Positions 8,176 through 17,695 of a stretch of DNA of 64,000 nucleotides are shown in pieces. The notes beneath the pieces were generated by a model. It was not told the origin of the DNA. It searched no databases and worked only from the letters and a program-made list of their open reading frames with translations. Source of the DNA: JBKHXF01 sp046566145 (GTDB taxonomy: Bacteria > Actinomycetota > Nitriliruptoria > Nitriliruptorales > Nitriliruptoraceae); assembly GCA_046566145.1 (NCBI GenBank), contig JBKHXF010000030.1:105451-169450 (forward strand). Direction: 5' to 3'. Position numbers and translations under genes: made by a program. How positions within the stretch are numbered: position 1 is the first letter of the stretch; every line of letters starts with the position of its first letter.

Positions 8176-9033
8176 TCAGGGGAGCTCGACGTCGAGCGTG
8201 TACGACCCGCCGCCGGGGAGCGACGACCAGTCACGGACGACCAGGACGTAGTGGCCCGGGCCGACGTCGACGACCAGCTCCGAGAGGTTCCCGGCGCCGG
8301 CGCCGTCGTCGTCCTCGGCGAGGAGCTCCCCGTCGGACGTGTGCAGCTCGAGCACGGTGTCGAAGTCGGCGTCGGTCACCGTGACCCGCAGCGTCCCGCC
8401 GACGTCGAGGAAGACGTCGTGGGCGACCGGTCGGCCGTCGACGAAGCCGGAGACCGAGCTCGACGCGCTGATCGCCGGACCGGTGTGGTCAGCGTCCCCG
8501 AAGCCGTCGGGGAAGACCTCCTCCTCGACGACGAACGGGGACCCGCCGGAGGCCGAGCCGTCGGCGCGCGCGACCACGAGCCCGCCGACGAACGCCCCGA
8601 TCCCGACCACGCCGAGGAGCGCGAGCACGCCCAGGGCGATCAGCACCTTGGCGGTGGTCGACATCCCCGGGGAGCCCGACGCCGCCGGCGGTGCGCCCCA
8701 CGGGCCGCCAGTGCCCGGGCCGCCCCCGACCGCGCCGGCGGTCGGCGCGGCGCCGGGACGGTCGAGCGCCGAGGCGGGATCGGGCGGCGCCAGGGCGGAC
8801 AGGTCGGGGCCCGCCCCCGGGGCCACCGTGCGCGCTGGCGGCGACGCCTCGTACGGGTCGGTGCTCGCCACCCCGTCGTCAGCGACGTGGTCGGTCCAGC
8901 CGTCGCCGTCGTGGTAGCGGTGCTGGTGCCGCCCGGTCGGGTCGGGCCGCCACGCGCCGGCCGGCGGCGCGCCTCCTGCCCCCGCCGAGCCTCCGGGCTC
9001 CGTCCCGCCGGGCGTGTTCGTCCCCTCGGTCAT
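8176..9033 (-). CDS. DUF2510 membrane protein with PPC-like extracellular domain
   Basis: 285 aa. Residues 25-52 form a DUF2510 module (PAGAWRPDPTGRHQHRYHDG, then a Trp and DHVADDG), common at the N-terminus of actinobacterial membrane proteins. A Pro/Ala/Gly-rich linker leads to one TM segment (about 129-155). Residues 190-285 resemble the bacterial pre-peptidase C-terminal (PPC) beta-sandwich: FLDVGGTLRVTVTDADFD, then 'LAEDDDGAG' and 'GPGHYVLVVRDW'. The likely topology is cytoplasmic DUF2510 and external PPC domain. ATG 9033 overlaps the TGA of the upstream SRPBCC gene (ATGA), so the pair is translationally coupled. Function unknown. Confidence 0.8.
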   Translation of the reverse strand: MTEGTNTPGGTEPGGSAGAGGAPPAGAWRPDPTGRHQHRYHDGDGWTDHVADDGVASTDPYEASPPARTVAPGAGPDLSALAPPDPASALDRPGAAPTAGAVGGGPGTGGPWGAPPAASGSPGMSTTAKVLIALGVLALLGVVGIGAFVGGLVVARADGSASGGSPFVVEEEVFPDGFGDADHTGPAISASSSVSGFVDGRPVAHDVFLDVGGTLRVTVTDADFDTVLELHTSDGELLAEDDDGAGAGNLSELVVDVGPGHYVLVVRDWSSLPGGGSYTLDVELP

Positions 9034-9563
9034 CCACCCGTCCTCTCGTGTCGCCTCCGGCGCGGGTCGTGTCGCCTCCGGCGCGGGTCGTGTCCCCGCC
9101 GGCGCAGGTCGTGTCGCCTCCGGCGCGGGTCGTGTCCCCGCCGGCGCAGGGCGCGCGCCAGCAGGCGGAGCTGCAGCCGGAGCACGACGTGCGCGCTCGC
9201 GAACCAGACCGCGGACTCGGGGGCGCTGCCGAGCGCCACGGTGTTGGTCTGCACCACCCGCGTGCGGTCCCCGCCGGCGGGGGAGAAGCGCATCGTCGAG
9301 CGGTAGTCGAGGCCGTGCATCACCCAGCCGAGCTCGTGCGGCGGGTCCCACGTGACGAGCTCGACCTCGGCGCGCGTGGAGCGACCGGGGCCGAGCCCCT
9401 GCGTCAGCGACCAGCGGGCGCCCGGCCCGGGTCCGTCGCCGGCCACCTGGGTCACGTCCGACACCATCGGCGCCCACGTGGGGTCGTTGCGGGCGTCGGC
9501 CACGAAGGCGACCACCTCGTCCACGGGCGCCGGCAGCGTGGCGCGCACGGTCACGCTCGGCAC
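9030..9563 (-). CDS. SRPBCC (polyketide cyclase/START-like) protein with Arg/His repeat tail
   Basis: 177 aa. Residues 1-135 match the SRPBCC fold: 'VTVRATLPAPVDEVVAFVAD' opening strand and helix, 'PTWAPMVSDVTQVAG', 'ELVTWDPPHELGWVM', and 'GGDRTRVVQTNTV'. The family binds hydrophobic ligands in a deep cavity; no substrate is inferable. The C-terminus is unusual: five tandem copies of a 7-residue unit of the type RRR(R/G)HD(P/L). This basic tail is encoded by a 21-nt minisatellite and ends at the start codon of the DUF2510 gene. GTG 9563 precedes the first conserved strand. Confidence 0.7.
   Translation of the reverse strand: MPSVTVRATLPAPVDEVVAFVADARNDPTWAPMVSDVTQVAGDGPGPGARWSLTQGLGPGRSTRAEVELVTWDPPHELGWVMHGLDYRSTMRFSPAGGDRTRVVQTNTVALGSAPESAVWFASAHVVLRLQLRLLARALRRRGHDPRRRRHDLRRRGHDPRRRRHDPRRRRHERTGG
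9049..9153 (-). repeat. 21-bp minisatellite, five copies
   Basis: Five tandem 21-bp units of two alternating variants (one with TGTCGCCTCCGGCGCGGGTCG, one with a CCCCGCC core and GCAGG), encoding the RRRRHDP-like tail of the SRPBCC protein. Each unit contains the CCGGCG core that is over-represented in this genome. The order of variants (A,A,B,A,B) suggests duplication of unit pairs. Confidence 0.85.
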
Positions 9564-9714
9564 GGGTCCTCCGGCTCCCGCCGCGCCCCCTGGCGCGTCG
9601 CCCGGGCACGCTAGCGCGCGCGGCGACGCCGGCGGTGTGCGGGCTGCCGCCCGCGTCGGGCAGACTGCGCCCGCGCGCGACCCGGACCGGGCCGCGAGGG
9701 AGAGGGGAGCCGCC

Positions 9715-10524
9715 GTGCCGTACGAGCTCGACGAGGTCGTCGCCGCCGTCGACGACGCGCTCGCCGGCTGGGAGGACCTGGCCGACGTCCTGCTCGCCGA
9801 CGCCTCGACCGGCTGGGACACGCCGACGGGCTGCCCGGGCTGGTCCGTGCGTGACGTCCTCGCCCACGTCGTCGGGCTCGAGTCGGTCCTGCTCGGCGAC
9901 CCCGCCCCGGATGCGGGCGAGCTCGCGGTCGGCGCGCCACCCCACGTCCGCGACGCGCTCGGCGTGCTGATGGAGTCCCACGTCGAGGCGCGCCGCAGCC
10001 GCGACGTCGGGGACGTCGTGGCCGAGCTGCACGACGTCGCGGCGCGCCGGCGGGCGCAGGTGCGGGGGCTCACGTCCCTCGACGACACGCTGGCCACGCC
10101 CTTCGGCGCGGACCAGGCCGCTGGCCGCATCCTGCCGATCCGCGTCTTCGACCTGCACGCCCACGAGCTCGACGTCCGGCGCGCGCTGGCGCTGCCGTGG
10201 CGGCCGGACGGCGCGGCGCTCTCGGTGCTGCTCGACCGGGTCGAGCGCGGCGTCGCCCACCAGCTCTCGACCGCGCTCACCGACGAGGACCGGGCCGTGG
10301 CGCTGGTCGCCACCGACGCCGACTGGGCGTTCACGGTCGACCTGGCCGACGGCTCGCGCGGCGGGAGGGACGCGGCCGCGATCGCCGCCGCCACGCTGGC
10401 GACCACGCGCGACGGGATCGTCGCCCTCGGCTGCGGACGCGCGGATGCCCCCACCGACATCGCCGTCACCGGCGACACGGACCTCGGCGTACGGGTCCTC
10501 GCCGACCTCGGCTTCACCCCGTGA
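9715..10524 (+). CDS. Mycothiol-dependent maleylpyruvate isomerase-like (DinB-fold) protein
   Basis: 269 aa. The N-terminal four-helix bundle carries 'GWDTPTGCPGWSVRDVLAHV' and later 'DLHAHELDVRRALALPW', the two hallmark motifs of the MDMPI_N/TIGR03083 family (related to DinB, with His ligands for a metal). Many actinobacterial members act as mycothiol-dependent enzymes or are uncharacterised. The C-terminus (about 215-269) resembles the SCP2-like C-terminal MDMPI domain. GTG 9715 follows a GGGAGAGGGGAG Shine-Dalgarno. The stop overlaps the next gene (GTGA). Confidence 0.75.
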   Translation: MPYELDEVVAAVDDALAGWEDLADVLLADASTGWDTPTGCPGWSVRDVLAHVVGLESVLLGDPAPDAGELAVGAPPHVRDALGVLMESHVEARRSRDVGDVVAELHDVAARRRAQVRGLTSLDDTLATPFGADQAAGRILPIRVFDLHAHELDVRRALALPWRPDGAALSVLLDRVERGVAHQLSTALTDEDRAVALVATDADWAFTVDLADGSRGGRDAAAIAAATLATTRDGIVALGCGRADAPTDIAVTGDTDLGVRVLADLGFTP

Positions 10525-11069
10525 GCGCCGGCGAGCGCCCCGAGCGCGGGAGGGTCGGCACGCCGGTCGACACCGAGCGCCTCCCCGACCTGCTGCGACG
10601 CGACGTCGCCGGGGCGACGCGCGTGGTCCGCGGGGTCGTGGACGGCCTCGTGGGCGTGCGCCGCTCGATCCCGCGGACGCCGCCGGCGCCGGGACGCATC
10701 GTGCGGGCCTACGCGCCGTCCACCACGCGCGCCGCCGAGGTGTGGTCGGTGCTGTCGCTGCGCGACCGGCGGGCGCTCGCCGAGCACGCGCTGCGGGGCT
10801 CGCGTGGCCGGGACGCCGGCGCCGCCGCGGTGCTCGTCGACCTCGCCGCCCAGGCGCTCGCGCTGATGGGGATCGACGACCCGCTCGAGGAGCTCGACGT
10901 CGTCCCGCTCGGCATCGCGGTCGTCGCGCCGTACCTCGCCGCGTCGAACCTCCAGCTCACCCTGGAGCGCAACGCGCGGCTGCTCGCCCACCTCGGGCTG
11001 GCCGACTGGATGCCCGACACCGTGCGCCTGCAGGCCGCCGACCCGCCCCCCGCTGGTCCCACGGGCTGA
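10521..11069 (+). CDS. Conserved-looking hypothetical protein, coupled to the MDMPI-like gene
   Basis: 182 aa, not recognised. It is mostly helical and Ala/Leu/Arg-rich, with no signal peptide. A mildly hydrophobic stretch (LGIAVVAPYLAASNLQLTLE) lies near residue 135. The GTG start overlaps the TGA of the MDMPI-like gene by four bases, so both are probably made from one message in similar amounts. Codon third positions are strongly G/C as in neighbours, and the competing frames have no conserved features, which supports it being real. No function is proposed. Confidence 0.6.
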   Translation: MSAGERPERGRVGTPVDTERLPDLLRRDVAGATRVVRGVVDGLVGVRRSIPRTPPAPGRIVRAYAPSTTRAAEVWSVLSLRDRRALAEHALRGSRGRDAGAAAVLVDLAAQALALMGIDDPLEELDVVPLGIAVVAPYLAASNLQLTLERNARLLAHLGLADWMPDTVRLQAADPPPAGPTG

Positions 11070-11077
11070 CCGGGGGT

Positions 11078-11083
11078 ACGCTC
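11078..11083 (+). promoter_or_regulatory. Candidate -10 box (TACGCT) for rpmE
   Basis: TACGCT, 219 nt upstream of rpmE. The long leader holds two short hairpins (CCGA-TCGG at about 11,179 and GCCGAG-CGG-CTCGGC at about 11,192). No Zur-like AT-rich palindrome is visible. Confidence 0.35.
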
Positions 11084-11301
11084 TGCGCCCAGCCGCCCTC
11101 GTGGCGGCATCCGCGTGTCGTCGGACGCGTTCCCCACCACCCGCCGGCCGCACGGCGCCCCACATGAGACGCGCACCCGAGAGGTTCGGGCCGAGCGGCT
11201 CGGCAGGGACGTCGGCAGGCCACCGCCGGGGGACACCCGGCGCGCCAGACCGCACCACCACCGCTGCCGCCGCCGGCGCGCGCAGCACGAGGAGCTCCAC
11301 C

Positions 11302-11508
11302 ATGAAGCAGGGCATCCACCCCGAGTACGTCACCACGACCGTGACCTGCTCCTGCGGCAACACCTTCACCACGGGTGGGACCGCGGAGAAGATCACCGTG
11401 GAGCTGTGCGACCAGTGCCACCCGTTCTACACCGGCAAGCAGAAGCTGGTGGACACCGGTGGCCGCGTCGACCGCTTCAAGCGGCGCATGGAGAAGGCCA
11501 AGCAGTGA
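11302..11508 (+). CDS. rpmE: 50S ribosomal protein L31, zinc-binding (C+) type
   Basis: 68 aa. Ribosomal large-subunit protein bridging to the small subunit. The four zinc ligands of the C+ form are present: C16, C18, C36 and C39 (C-S-C...C-D-Q-C). The expected 'MKQGIHPEY' start and 'GGRVDRFKRR' end are visible. The ATG follows GAGGAG. Position after rho is the conserved actinobacterial order. A strong terminator follows. Confidence 0.97.
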   Translation: MKQGIHPEYVTTTVTCSCGNTFTTGGTAEKITVELCDQCHPFYTGKQKLVDTGGRVDRFKRRMEKAKQ

Positions 11509-11560
11509 CGTCCCGCGTCGCCCGGCCCCCGCGGCCAGCGACGCGCGCACACCGCGACCA

Positions 11561-11584
11561 CGCCCCCGGCACCTGCCGGGGGCG
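11561..11584 (+). terminator. Terminator after rpmE
   Basis: Perfect 11-bp inverted repeat CGCCCCCGGCA/TGCCGGGGGCG with a 2-nt minimal loop, 52 nt after the rpmE stop and followed by TCGTCGT. Confidence 0.75.
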
Positions 11585-11652
11585 TCGTCGTACCCGCCGC
11601 CGCCCCGGCGCTCACCGGCTGAGGGCGCGGCGTCGCGCCACCCGTCCGGCGC

Positions 11653-11658
11653 TACCGT
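11653..11658 (+). promoter_or_regulatory. Candidate -10 box (TACCGT) for the DUF1385 gene
   Basis: TACCGT fits TAnnnT, downstream of the rpmE terminator and 47 nt before the GTG start, so the DUF1385-prfA segment probably has its own promoter. Confidence 0.4.
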
Positions 11659-11704
11659 GGCGCCGGACCCCTCCCGTCCCCGTGCCAAGACCCGAGGCCA
11701 CGCC

Positions 11705-12760
11705 GTGAGCGACGACGCCGAGCACCCCGAGCTGGCGCCCCACTACTACGGCGGGCAGGCCTGCATCGAGGGCGTGATGATGCGCGGCAGGGACACCTGG
11801 GCCGTCGCCGTGCGCCAGCCCGACGCGACCATCTGGGTCGAGACCCACCCCGTCTCCGACTTCGTGCAGCGGCACCCGGCGTTCTCCCGGCCGATGCTGC
11901 GCGGCATCCACGCGCTCGGCGACTCCCTCTCCATCGGGATGAAGGCCCTGCGGATCTCCGCGGAGAAGGCCATGGGGGAGGAGGACGAGGAGCTTCCCTC
12001 GGCGGCCATGGGCGCGTCGATGCTCCTCGCGCTGACCCTGTTCATCGGGCTGTTCATCTTCCTGCCCTCGGCGGGCACGAAGGTCGTCGACCGGTTCCTG
12101 TTCGACGGGGCGATGGGCGACGGCGCGGTGTTCCACCTCGTCGAGTCGGTGGCCCGCATCGCGATCTTCCTCGCCTACCTGTCGCTCGTGTCGCTGCTCG
12201 CCGACATCCGGCGGACCTTCCAGTACCACGGGGCCGAGCACAAGACGATCGCGGCGTGGGAGCACGGCGAGGTCCTCACCCCCGAGAACGTCGACCGCTA
12301 CTCGACCATCCACGTCCGGTGCGGCACGAACTTCCTCATCATGGTGATGCTGCTCGCGCTCGTGGTCTACACGGTCGCCGGCGTCATCGTGCAGCCGCCG
12401 GAGGGCGCCGGGTTCGGGGTCGCCGTCGGCTACCACGTCGCCCTGCGGGTGGTGCTGCTGCCGGTGGTCGCCGGGCTCGCCTACGAGGGGCTGCGCCTCG
12501 GTGCGCGACGCGGTGACGACCCGCTGGTGAAGGCCCTCGTCCAGCCCGGCCTGTGGCTGCAGCGCATCACGACCCGCCAGCCGGACCGCACCCAGATCGA
12601 GGTGGCCATCCGCGCCTTCGAGGCGGTCGTGCCGCTCGAGGCACGTGGCGAGCGGATGTCGACCGGCCTGCCGAGCACCGTGGTCGGACCGCAGGCCCAC
12701 CTCGTCGCCGGCGGCCCGCCGGCGCCGGACGGCACCCTGGAGCCGACCGAGGGCGCGTAG
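11705..12760 (+). CDS. DUF1385 (YqhQ-like) membrane protein
   Basis: 351 aa. It begins 'HYYGGQACIEGVMMRG', the hallmark DUF1385 opening, and contains YHGAEHKTI and 'HVRCGTNFLIM', conserved His/Glu/Cys motifs suggestive of a metal site in the membrane. About five hydrophobic segments (around residues 100-118, 138-155, 213-232, 240-262). The gene lies between rpmE and prfA, an association also known in clostridia. YqhQ has no settled biochemical function. GTG 11705 directly precedes the family start. Confidence 0.85.
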   Translation: MSDDAEHPELAPHYYGGQACIEGVMMRGRDTWAVAVRQPDATIWVETHPVSDFVQRHPAFSRPMLRGIHALGDSLSIGMKALRISAEKAMGEEDEELPSAAMGASMLLALTLFIGLFIFLPSAGTKVVDRFLFDGAMGDGAVFHLVESVARIAIFLAYLSLVSLLADIRRTFQYHGAEHKTIAAWEHGEVLTPENVDRYSTIHVRCGTNFLIMVMLLALVVYTVAGVIVQPPEGAGFGVAVGYHVALRVVLLPVVAGLAYEGLRLGARRGDDPLVKALVQPGLWLQRITTRQPDRTQIEVAIRAFEAVVPLEARGERMSTGLPSTVVGPQAHLVAGGPPAPDGTLEPTEGA

Positions 12761-12822
12761 CGGCCGGGCCCGCGCCGCTGCCGGCGCCGCCCGTCCGCCC
12801 ACCCGCGACCCCCGAGTCCCCG

Positions 12823-13934
<1,112 letters not shown>

Positions 13935-13938
<4 letters not shown>

Positions 13939-14822
13939 GCCCCGCCACCCTCGCCGAGCTCGTCGAGCAGCACGCCGCCACCCTCGAGCGCGCGGGGGTC
14001 GACAGCCCGCGCGTCGACGCGGAGCTGCTCGCCTGCCACGTCACCGGGCTGAGCCGGAGCGCCCTGCGCACCGCCGGCGCGCCGGCGGCGGAGCAGGCCG
14101 ACCGCCTGGCGGCCCTCGTCCGCCGGCGCGCCGCGCGCGAGCCGCTGCAGCACCTCACCGGCGAGGCCTGGTTCCGCGAGCTGACGCTCTCGGTGCGGCC
14201 CGGGGTGTTCGTGCCCCGCCCGGAGACCGAGGTCGTCGCGGGGCTCGCCATCGACGCGGCGCGCGCCGCCGGCGACACGCCGGTGGTCGTCGACCTGTGC
14301 ACCGGGACCGGCGCGATCGCGCTCGCGGTCGCCACCGAGGTGCCCGGGGCCCGCGTCACCGCGGTCGACCGCTCGCCCGACGCGGCTGCGCTCGCCCGTC
14401 ACAACCTCGCCGAGCTCCACGCGGGCCACGCCGGGGTCCGTGGGCCCGCCGCCGGCGCGACCGTCGAGGTGCTCGAGGGCGACCTGTACGACGCCCTGCC
14501 CGACGGGCTGCGCGGCCACGTCGACGTGCTCGTCTCCAACCCGCCGTACCTGCCCGAGTCCGACCGCGGGACGCTCGCTCCCGAGGTCGACGCCGACCCC
14601 GAGACCGCGCTGTACGCCGGGCCCGACGGGCTCGAGGTCGTGCACCGGCTGCTCGCGGACGCCCACGTCTGGCTGCGTCGCGGCGGGACGCTCGTGCTGG
14701 AGCTCGACCCGCGTTCCGCCGATCGCGCGGTCGCCGCCGGGGTGCGGTACGGGCTGCTGGAGGTCAGTACCGTCGCGGACCTCACCGGCACCACCAGGGC
14801 GCTGGTCGCCCGCCGCCCCTGA
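13935..14822 (+). CDS. prmC: Release factor glutamine methyltransferase
   Basis: 295 aa. SAM-dependent N5-methylation of the GGQ glutamine of release factors. The SAM-binding strand 'VVDLCTGTGAIALAVA' and the catalytic N202-P-P-Y205 are visible, with the N-terminal helical domain containing 'REPLQHLTGEAWFR'. GTG start overlaps the prfA stop. Normal length. Confidence 0.94.
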
Positions 14823-14899
14823 CCGCCCGGGGCGCGGTCCGAACCCTCCGGCCATGCGACCCGCGACGCCCCGACGCAGCTCACCGAGGCACCCCAGAC

Positions 14900-15673
14900 A
14901 TGAGCGCCGACGCCACCACCCCCGAGGTCCCCGAGCACACCGCGTCCGTCGTCGTCGACGCGACCGGCGAGGACCCCGCCGAGGCGATCGCCACGGCCGC
15001 CGGCGCGCTGCGCGAGGGCCGACTCGTGGTCGCCCCGACCGACACCGTCTACGGCGTGCTCGCCGACGCGTTCTCGACGACCGGGACGCGCCGGGTGTTC
15101 GGGGCGAAGCGTCGCTCGCGTCGCTTCCCGCTGCCGGTGCTGGTGCGCTCGCAGAAGCAGCTGCCGGGACTCGTCACGCTGGTGCCGGAGACGGCCGAGC
15201 GCCTCATGGCCGCCTACTGGCCCGGTCCGCTCACCATCGTCCTGCCGCGCGACCCGAACCTCCTCTGGGACCTCGGCGACGACGAGGGCGTGGTGGCGGT
15301 CCGGATGCCGCTCGACGAGGTCACCCTCGCCCTGGTCCGTGCCGTCGGTCCCCTCGCCTGCACCAGCGCGAACCTCTCCGGGCAGGCGCCGGCGACGACC
15401 GTCGAGAACGCCCGGCAGCAGCTCGGCGACCAGGTCGCCGTCTACGTCGACGGCGGGACCCGACACGGCACGCCCGTGTCGACCGTGGTCGACCTGACGC
15501 GGGCCGAGCCCGTGGTCCTGCGCTCCGGGCCGCTCGAGGACGAGGAGGTCCTCGCGGTCGCCCGCGGCGAGCTCGATCCGCTCGAGGTCGTCACCGGCCA
15601 GGCCGTCACCGACGTCGTCGCGCCCGACCCCGACGACCTCCGCGCCGACCCTCCCGACGAGGTGACCTCGTGA
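14900..15673 (+). CDS. tsaC: L-threonylcarbamoyladenylate synthase (TsaC/Sua5/YwlC type)
   Basis: 257 aa. Makes threonylcarbamoyl-AMP from threonine, bicarbonate and ATP for the t6A37 tRNA modification. The YrdC-domain motifs are 'LVVAPTDTVYGVLADA', the basic K-R-R-S-R-R segment, 'PGPLTIVLPRD' and 'TSANLSGQ'. It is longer than E. coli TsaC (190 aa) but shorter than full Sua5; the C-terminal 50 residues are acidic and unconserved. ATG 14900 follows GAGGCACCCCAGAC. The stop overlaps the phosphatase gene. Confidence 0.92.
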   Translation: MSADATTPEVPEHTASVVVDATGEDPAEAIATAAGALREGRLVVAPTDTVYGVLADAFSTTGTRRVFGAKRRSRRFPLPVLVRSQKQLPGLVTLVPETAERLMAAYWPGPLTIVLPRDPNLLWDLGDDEGVVAVRMPLDEVTLALVRAVGPLACTSANLSGQAPATTVENARQQLGDQVAVYVDGGTRHGTPVSTVVDLTRAEPVVLRSGPLEDEEVLAVARGELDPLEVVTGQAVTDVVAPDPDDLRADPPDEVTS

Positions 15674-16335
15674 CGGAGCGGGAGCACCTCGGGGCGACCC
15701 TGTTCGGCGCGGGCCCCAGCCCGGACCTCGGCCCACGTCCGGGCGACCACGTCGTCGAGATCGAGGTCGTCTGCACCGGCAACATCGCCCGCAGCCCGCT
15801 CGGGATGGCGATGCTCGACGCCGAGGCACGCCGGCGGATCGGTCCCGACGCCCCGGTGTGGGTCCGGTCGAGCGGTATCCACGGGCTCGCCGGACAGCCG
15901 GCGGTCGAGCAGTCGCGCTCCCAGGCGGCGCAACGCGGGCTCGACCTCTCCGCGCACCGTGGCAGCGTGCTCGAGCCGGAGCTCATCCTGCGCGCGGACC
16001 TCGTGCTGACGATGACCGAGTCGCAACGCGGCAAGGTCGTCCGTCGCGCGCCGAAGGCGCACAACCGGGTCTTCACGGTCCTCGAGCTGGCGCGGCTGTG
16101 CGCCGCGCTCAAGCCGATCGACGAGGCGATCTCCCCGAGGGACCGCGTCCACCTGCTCACGCGGCTCGCCTACGGGGCACGCGCCTACGTGGAGCGTCCG
16201 GCGGGCACGGAGGACATCGCCGACCCCTACGGGCGCCCCGACGAGGCCTACGTGCGGGTGGGGGAGCAGCTCGACGCGGCCGTCGCGACCATCGCCCCCC
16301 AGCTGTTCGGCTGGCTCCCCGGCGACCCGCGCTGA
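15670..16335 (+). CDS. Low-molecular-weight protein tyrosine phosphatase
   Basis: 221 aa. The P-loop is C35-T-G-N-I-A-R41-S42 (C-x5-R-S) at the end of the first strand, and the general-acid aspartate sits in 'DIADPYG' near the C-terminus, the usual LMW-PTP arrangement. It has an N-terminal extension of about 27 residues and an insertion relative to the 150-aa family norm. A TsaC-PTP gene pair (ywlC-ywlE) is known in other bacteria, where YwlE is a protein-arginine phosphatase. Substrate is not inferable. GTG start overlaps tsaC stop. Confidence 0.88.
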   Translation: MTEREHLGATLFGAGPSPDLGPRPGDHVVEIEVVCTGNIARSPLGMAMLDAEARRRIGPDAPVWVRSSGIHGLAGQPAVEQSRSQAAQRGLDLSAHRGSVLEPELILRADLVLTMTESQRGKVVRRAPKAHNRVFTVLELARLCAALKPIDEAISPRDRVHLLTRLAYGARAYVERPAGTEDIADPYGRPDEAYVRVGEQLDAAVATIAPQLFGWLPGDPR

Positions 16336-16370
16336 CCCACGCGAACGGGCTCCTCCGGGGCTCCCACCGG

Positions 16371-16376
16371 TAGGCT
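16371..16376 (+). promoter_or_regulatory. Candidate -10 box (TAGGCT) for glyA
   Basis: TAGGCT, 43 nt before the chosen glyA start. Member of the recurrent -10 set in this window. Confidence 0.4.
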
Positions 16377-16419
16377 CGTGGCACCCGTCCGCCCCCGTGT
16401 CACGAACAGGGCCACATCC

Positions 16420-17688
16420 GTGTCGCACTTCTACGGACCCGACGCCGCCGCCCTCGAGGCCACCGACCCCGAGGTCGCCGCGTTCCTGCGCACCGAGGTC
16501 GAGCGCCAGACCTCGAAGCTGCAGCTCATCGCGAGCGAGAACTTCGCCTCCCCGGCCGTCATGACCGCCACGGGCTCCGTCCTGACCAACAAGTACGCCG
16601 AGGGCTACCCGGGCAGGCGCTACTACGGCGGCTGTGGCGAGGCCGTCGACCCGATCGAGCAGCTCGCCATCGACCGGGCCAAGCAGCTCTTCGGGGCCGA
16701 CCACGCCAACGTCCAGCCACACTCCGGCGCCAGCGCGAACTTCGCGACCTACTTCGCCACCGTGTCGCCGGGCGACACCGTGCTGGCGATGTCGCTGCCC
16801 GACGGTGGCCACCTCACCCACGGCATGCGGCTGAACTTCTCGGGCAAGTGGTTCGACGTCGTGCCCTACGGCGTCGACCGCGAGACCGAGCGCATCGACA
16901 TGGACCAGGTCCGTGCGCTCGCGCTCGAGCACCGGCCGAAGCTCATCGTCGCCGGCTGGTCCGCGTACCCGCGCGAGCTCGACTTCGAGGCCTTCCGCGC
17001 CATCGCCGACGAGGTCGACGCGGTGCTGTGGTGCGACGCCGCCCACTTCATCGGGCTGGTGGCCGCCGGCGTGCACGCGAGCCCGGTGCCCTGGTGCGAC
17101 ATCGTCACGTTCACGACGCACAAGACCCTGCGCGGTCCGCGCGGCGCCATCATCCTCACCAACGAGCAGTGGGCGACGCCGATCGACAAGGCCGTCTTCC
17201 CCGGCACGCAGGGCGGCCCGCTCGAGCACGTCGTCGCCGCGAAGGCCGTCGCACTGAAGGAGGCGCTCGACCCGTCCTTCAAGGAGTACGGGCAGCTCAT
17301 CCTCGACGACATCCGGGCGCTCGCGACCGGGCTCGCCGAGCGCGGCTACCGCATCACCTCCGGCGGCACCGACACGCACCTGTTCCTCGCGGACGTCACC
17401 GCGAAGGACCCGGAGCTCACCGGCGCCATCGCCGAGCAGCGCTGCGACGCCGCCGGGATCGTGCTGAACAAGAACGGCATCCCCTTCGACCCCAACCCGC
17501 CGATGGTGACCTCCGGCATCCGCGCCGGCGGCTCGCTGGTCGCCAGCCAGGGCATGGGGCCGGACGAGATGACGCGCATCGCCGGGTTCATCGACCGGGC
17601 CATCACCGGCTCGGACGCCGACCGCGAGTCGGTCCGCGGCGAGGTCGCCGAGCTCGTCGCGCAGTTCCCCCCGTACCCGGCCGAGTAG
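16420..17688 (+). CDS. glyA: Serine hydroxymethyltransferase
   Basis: 422 aa. PLP enzyme that interconverts serine and glycine, loading tetrahydrofolate with one-carbon units. 'KLQLIASENFASPAV', 'YYGGCGEAVDPIEQLAIDRA', and the Schiff-base lysine K235 in 'TTHKTLRGPRGA' are diagnostic. GTG 16420 was chosen because similarity begins within a few residues of it; in-frame GTGs at 16378 and 16399 would add unconserved residues. It stands between the phosphatase and wecA, an order seen in many actinobacteria. Confidence 0.95.
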   Translation: MSHFYGPDAAALEATDPEVAAFLRTEVERQTSKLQLIASENFASPAVMTATGSVLTNKYAEGYPGRRYYGGCGEAVDPIEQLAIDRAKQLFGADHANVQPHSGASANFATYFATVSPGDTVLAMSLPDGGHLTHGMRLNFSGKWFDVVPYGVDRETERIDMDQVRALALEHRPKLIVAGWSAYPRELDFEAFRAIADEVDAVLWCDAAHFIGLVAAGVHASPVPWCDIVTFTTHKTLRGPRGAIILTNEQWATPIDKAVFPGTQGGPLEHVVAAKAVALKEALDPSFKEYGQLILDDIRALATGLAERGYRITSGGTDTHLFLADVTAKDPELTGAIAEQRCDAAGIVLNKNGIPFDPNPPMVTSGIRAGGSLVASQGMGPDEMTRIAGFIDRAITGSDADRESVRGEVAELVAQFPPYPAE

Positions 17689-17695
17689 GAGCCAC

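Noticed and set aside
11078..11301. Zinc-dependent (Zur) control of rpmE
   Set aside because: The L31 is the zinc-containing form and the leader lacks an AT-rich Zur palindrome; only GC hairpins are visible.
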